From: Rhodovulum sulfidophilum
Lineage (GTDB): Bacteria; Pseudomonadota; Alphaproteobacteria; Rhodobacterales; Rhodobacteraceae
NCBI GenBank assembly: GCA_003241785.1
Contig: QFPW01000002.1
Location: forward strand, 62,001 to 126,000
Length of the DNA stretch: 64,000 bases
Reading direction: 5' to 3'
Positions 61,873 through 64,000 of the stretch are shown here, in pieces; the stretch's first letter is position 1, and every line of letters begins with the position of its first letter. The notes below the pieces were generated by a model that worked only from the letters and a program-made list of their open reading frames with translations, was not told the origin of the DNA and ran no database searches. Position numbers and translations under genes: made by a program.

Positions 61873-62277
61873 CTATTCCTCAGCCGGGGCCATATAGGCG
61901 GGCATGTCGCCCATCGCCGGCATCATGTTCCGGTTGAGATGGAAGATGATCCAGAGGGATCCCGCGAGCGTGATCACCACGAGCACGACGGTGAAGACGG
62001 TCGAGAGCAGTAGCCAGCCCCCCTCGGCCTTCGGCGTCATGTGCAGGAAATAGACCATGTGCACGAGGATCTGGACCACCGCGCAGAACAGCACGATCGC
62101 CGCGGTATAGGCCGCGCTGTCGATCGGACGGAACATCACCAGCGCGAAGGGGATCGCCGTCAGGATGACCGACAGCACGAAGCCGCGCATGTAGTCTTCG
62201 CGGGTGCCGTGCGGCGCCGCGTGCGCGTCATGGTGATGGGCGTCGTCATGCGCGCCCTCGGGATGACCGGCGCTCAT
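61873..62277 (-). CDS. cyoD: CyoD, cytochrome bo3 quinol oxidase subunit IV
   Basis: 134 residues from ATG 62277. A histidine-rich N terminus (HDDAHHHDAHAAPH) precedes three membrane helices (FVLSVILTAIPFALVMF, AAIVLFCAVVQILVHMVYFL, TVFTVVLVVITLAGSLWIIF). It stabilises the CuB site of the oxidase. The start overlaps the cyoC stop (ATGA, 62274-62277). Confidence 0.94.
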   Translation of the reverse strand: MSAGHPEGAHDDAHHHDAHAAPHGTREDYMRGFVLSVILTAIPFALVMFRPIDSAAYTAAIVLFCAVVQILVHMVYFLHMTPKAEGGWLLLSTVFTVVLVVITLAGSLWIIFHLNRNMMPAMGDMPAYMAPAEE

Positions 62278-62891
62278 CGCAGCACTCCCATCAGATAGAC
62301 GAAGGTGAAGACGCCGATCCAGACGACGTCGAGGAAATGCCAGAACATCGACAGGCAGGTCACCCGGCGCTGGTTCGCGGGGATGAGGCCGCGCTTGCGG
62401 ATCTGGATGATGAGCACGATCAGCCAGATGATGCCGAAGGTGACGTGCAGCCCGTGCGTGCCCACCAGCACGAAGAAGGAGGAGAGGAAGGCCGAGCGCT
62501 GCGGCCCCGCCCCCTCGTGCAGCAGATGGGAGAACTCGTAGAGCTCGATCGCGATGAAGGCCGCGCCGAAGGCGCCGGTGATCGCGAGCCACTTCAGCGT
62601 CTCCTTCTGGTCCATCCGCTGCATCGCGAGCATCGCGAAACCATAGGTGATGGACGAGAGCAGCAGCATCGCGGTGTTGAGCGCGACGAGGCCGAGGTCG
62701 AACAGATCCCGCGGCCCCGGCCCGCCGGCATAGCTGCCGCCGAGCACGCCGAAGGTGGCGAAGAGGACCGCGAAGATGAGACAGTCGCTCATCAGGTAGA
62801 TCCAGAAGCCGAGGTTGGTGGAGCCGCCTTCGGCGTGATGCTCCTCCTCGGTCACATAGAACTGGGGCGTGACCGCCTCCGTCGTATTCAT
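62274..62891 (-). CDS. cyoC: CyoC, cytochrome bo3 quinol oxidase subunit III
   Basis: 205 residues, five membrane helices. Segments LGFWIYLMSDCLIFAVLFAT, ELYEFSHLLHEGAGPQRSAF and GTHGLHVTFGIIWL are characteristic of heme-copper oxidase subunit III. Starts three bases after the cyoB stop; ATGA overlap with cyoD. Confidence 0.96.
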   Translation of the reverse strand: MNTTEAVTPQFYVTEEEHHAEGGSTNLGFWIYLMSDCLIFAVLFATFGVLGGSYAGGPGPRDLFDLGLVALNTAMLLLSSITYGFAMLAMQRMDQKETLKWLAITGAFGAAFIAIELYEFSHLLHEGAGPQRSAFLSSFFVLVGTHGLHVTFGIIWLIVLIIQIRKRGLIPANQRRVTCLSMFWHFLDVVWIGVFTFVYLMGVLR

Positions 62892-62894
62892 GGA

Positions 62895-64000
62895 TCAGGC
62901 CCTCCCGCCCAGCAGCAGGCCGCGGGCATCCTCGGTCGCGGTCACCTCGGTGACCGGAATGTTGTAGTCACGGTTGTAGTTGAACGTGTGCCAGATCGCC
63001 GAGGCGATCACCGCGACGAAGCTGAGCGCGGCGAGCCACCAGATGTACCACACCAGCGCGAAGCCGCAGACGACGCTGAGGCCGGCGAGGATCACGCCCA
63101 TGCCGGTGTTCTTCGGCATGTGGATCGGAATGAACCCGGAGGTCGGACGCACGTAGCCCGAGGTCTTCATGTCCCACCAGGCGTCGATCTCGCGCACCAC
63201 CGGCGTGAAGGCGAAATTATAGGCCGGCGGCGGCGAGGAGGTCGCCCATTCGAGCGTGCGGCCGTTCCACGGGTCGCCCGTCGTGTCGCGCAGCTGGTCG
63301 CGCCGCAGGATCGAGACGCCGATCTGGATGATGAAGGCCGCGATGCCGCAGGCGATCAGCGCCGCGCCCATCGCCGCGATCAGGAACCAGATCTGCAGCG
63401 ACGGATCCTCGAAGACCCGGGTACGCCGCGTCACGCCCATCAGGCCGAGCACGTAGAGCGGCGTGAAGGCGATCCAGTAGCCGACGAGCCAGCACCAGAA
63501 CGAGACCTTGCCCCAGAACGGGTCGAGCCGGAAGCCGAAGGCCTTCGGCCACCAGTAGGCGATGCCCGCGAAGAGGCCGAAGACCACGCCGCCGATGATC
63601 ACGTTGTGGAAATGCGCCACGAGGAACAGCGAGTTGTGCAGCACGAAGTCGACCGGCGGCACGGCGAGCAGGACGCCGGTCATGCCGCCGACGGTGAAGG
63701 TCAGCATGAAGGCGACCGTCCACATCATCGGCAGGTCGTAGCGGATCCGGCCCCGGTACATGGTGAAGAGCCAGTTGAAGAGCTTCGCGCCGGTCGGGAT
63801 CGAGATGATCATCGTCGCGATGCCGAAGAACGAGTTGACGCTCGCCCCCGAGCCCATGGTGAAGAAGTGGTGCAGCCAGACGATATAGGCGAGGATCGTG
63901 ATGCAGACCGTGGCGTAGACCATCGAGGAATAGCCGAACAGCCGCTTGCCGCTGTAGGTCGCCGTCACCTCGGAGAAGATGCCGAAGGCCGGCAGGATCA
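62895..64000 (-). CDS. cyoB: CyoB, cytochrome bo3 quinol oxidase subunit I (C-terminal part)
   Basis: About 368 C-terminal residues; the start lies beyond the window. Catalytic heme-copper subunit: LHHFFTMG supplies two CuB histidines and LVAHFHNVIIGG the heme o3 and low-spin heme ligands. AFTPVVREIDAWWDM and SGFIPIHMPKNTG are typical of quinol-oxidising bo3 enzymes. Oxidises ubiquinol, reduces O2 to water and pumps protons. cyoA is expected further right. Confidence 0.96.
   Translation of the reverse strand, partial: ILPAFGIFSEVTATYSGKRLFGYSSMVYATVCITILAYIVWLHHFFTMGSGASVNSFFGIATMIISIPTGAKLFNWLFTMYRGRIRYDLPMMWTVAFMLTFTVGGMTGVLLAVPPVDFVLHNSLFLVAHFHNVIIGGVVFGLFAGIAYWWPKAFGFRLDPFWGKVSFWCWLVGYWIAFTPLYVLGLMGVTRRTRVFEDPSLQIWFLIAAMGAALIACGIAAFIIQIGVSILRRDQLRDTTGDPWNGRTLEWATSSPPPAYNFAFTPVVREIDAWWDMKTSGYVRPTSGFIPIHMPKNTGMGVILAGLSVVCGFALVWYIWWLAALSFVAVIASAIWHTFNYNRDYNIPVTEVTATEDARGLLLGGRA

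Overview
The window is about 72% G+C chromosomal DNA from an alphaproteobacterium, most likely a Rhodobacterales-type organism. This rests on the moaC-moeA-lexA order, LexA boxes of the alphaproteobacterial GAAC-N7-GAAC type, a nadABC operon, dctB-dctD facing dctA, and cyoBCD followed by a SURF1 gene. I see no insertion sequence, prophage or CRISPR array. Because of the base composition most long antisense frames are shadows and were left out.

Layout. 1-3191: end of moaC, moeA, lexA with an SOS box over its promoter, and tag (3-methyladenine glycosylase), which has its own SOS box. 3211-6690: nadABC (de novo NAD). 7013-21835: a surface polysaccharide locus with an SGNH hydrolase, Wzy-like polymerase, hexapeptide acyltransferase, beta-helix protein with two CBM60-like modules, WecG/TagA transferase, Gmd and Fcl (GDP-L-fucose), a Wzz/Wzc-type protein, a Wzx flippase and two glycosyltransferases. 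21796-26582: dctD-dctB facing dctA, with paired DctD sites, a -24/-12 promoter and a terminator. 26664-30030: modEABC with a molybdate operator. 30035-30832: an L,D-transpeptidase lipoprotein.

31143-41177 is a complete guanidine utilisation operon: a guanidine-I (ykkC) riboswitch, an SD-masking hairpin, an ABC importer, the two subunits now known as carboxyguanidine deiminase (formerly UAAP1/2), a biotin-dependent guanidine/urea carboxylase, and allophanate hydrolase. The expected flow is guanidine to carboxyguanidine to allophanate to ammonia and CO2. An unusual chain of tetraloop hairpins lies between the last two genes.

41348-53570 is a Mim/Prm-type soluble diiron monooxygenase system (propane, phenol or acetone type): the sigma-54 activator MimR, and a reverse-strand operon mimA-B-C-D, secondary alcohol dehydrogenase, amidohydrolase, MIP18/DUF59 protein and dedicated GroEL-like chaperonin MimG. 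It starts from a perfect -24/-12 promoter with palindromes upstream and ends at a clear terminator. 53671-56034 holds small uncharacterised genes. 56098-59150 is a second zinc alcohol dehydrogenase divergent from an AcoR-family activator with an altered GAFTGA loop (GAFTDA) and another -24/-12 promoter. The right end carries an acyl-CoA thioesterase, a CAU tRNA, an RlmL-like methyltransferase, SURF1 and cyoD-cyoC-cyoB (cut by the window edge).

Three sigma-54 activator/target pairs (DctD-dctA, MimR-mim, AcoR-like-adh) and two ligand-responsive switches (ModE box, guanidine-I RNA) make this a region of conditional nutrient use: dicarboxylates, molybdate, guanidine and small alkanes, ketones or alcohols.
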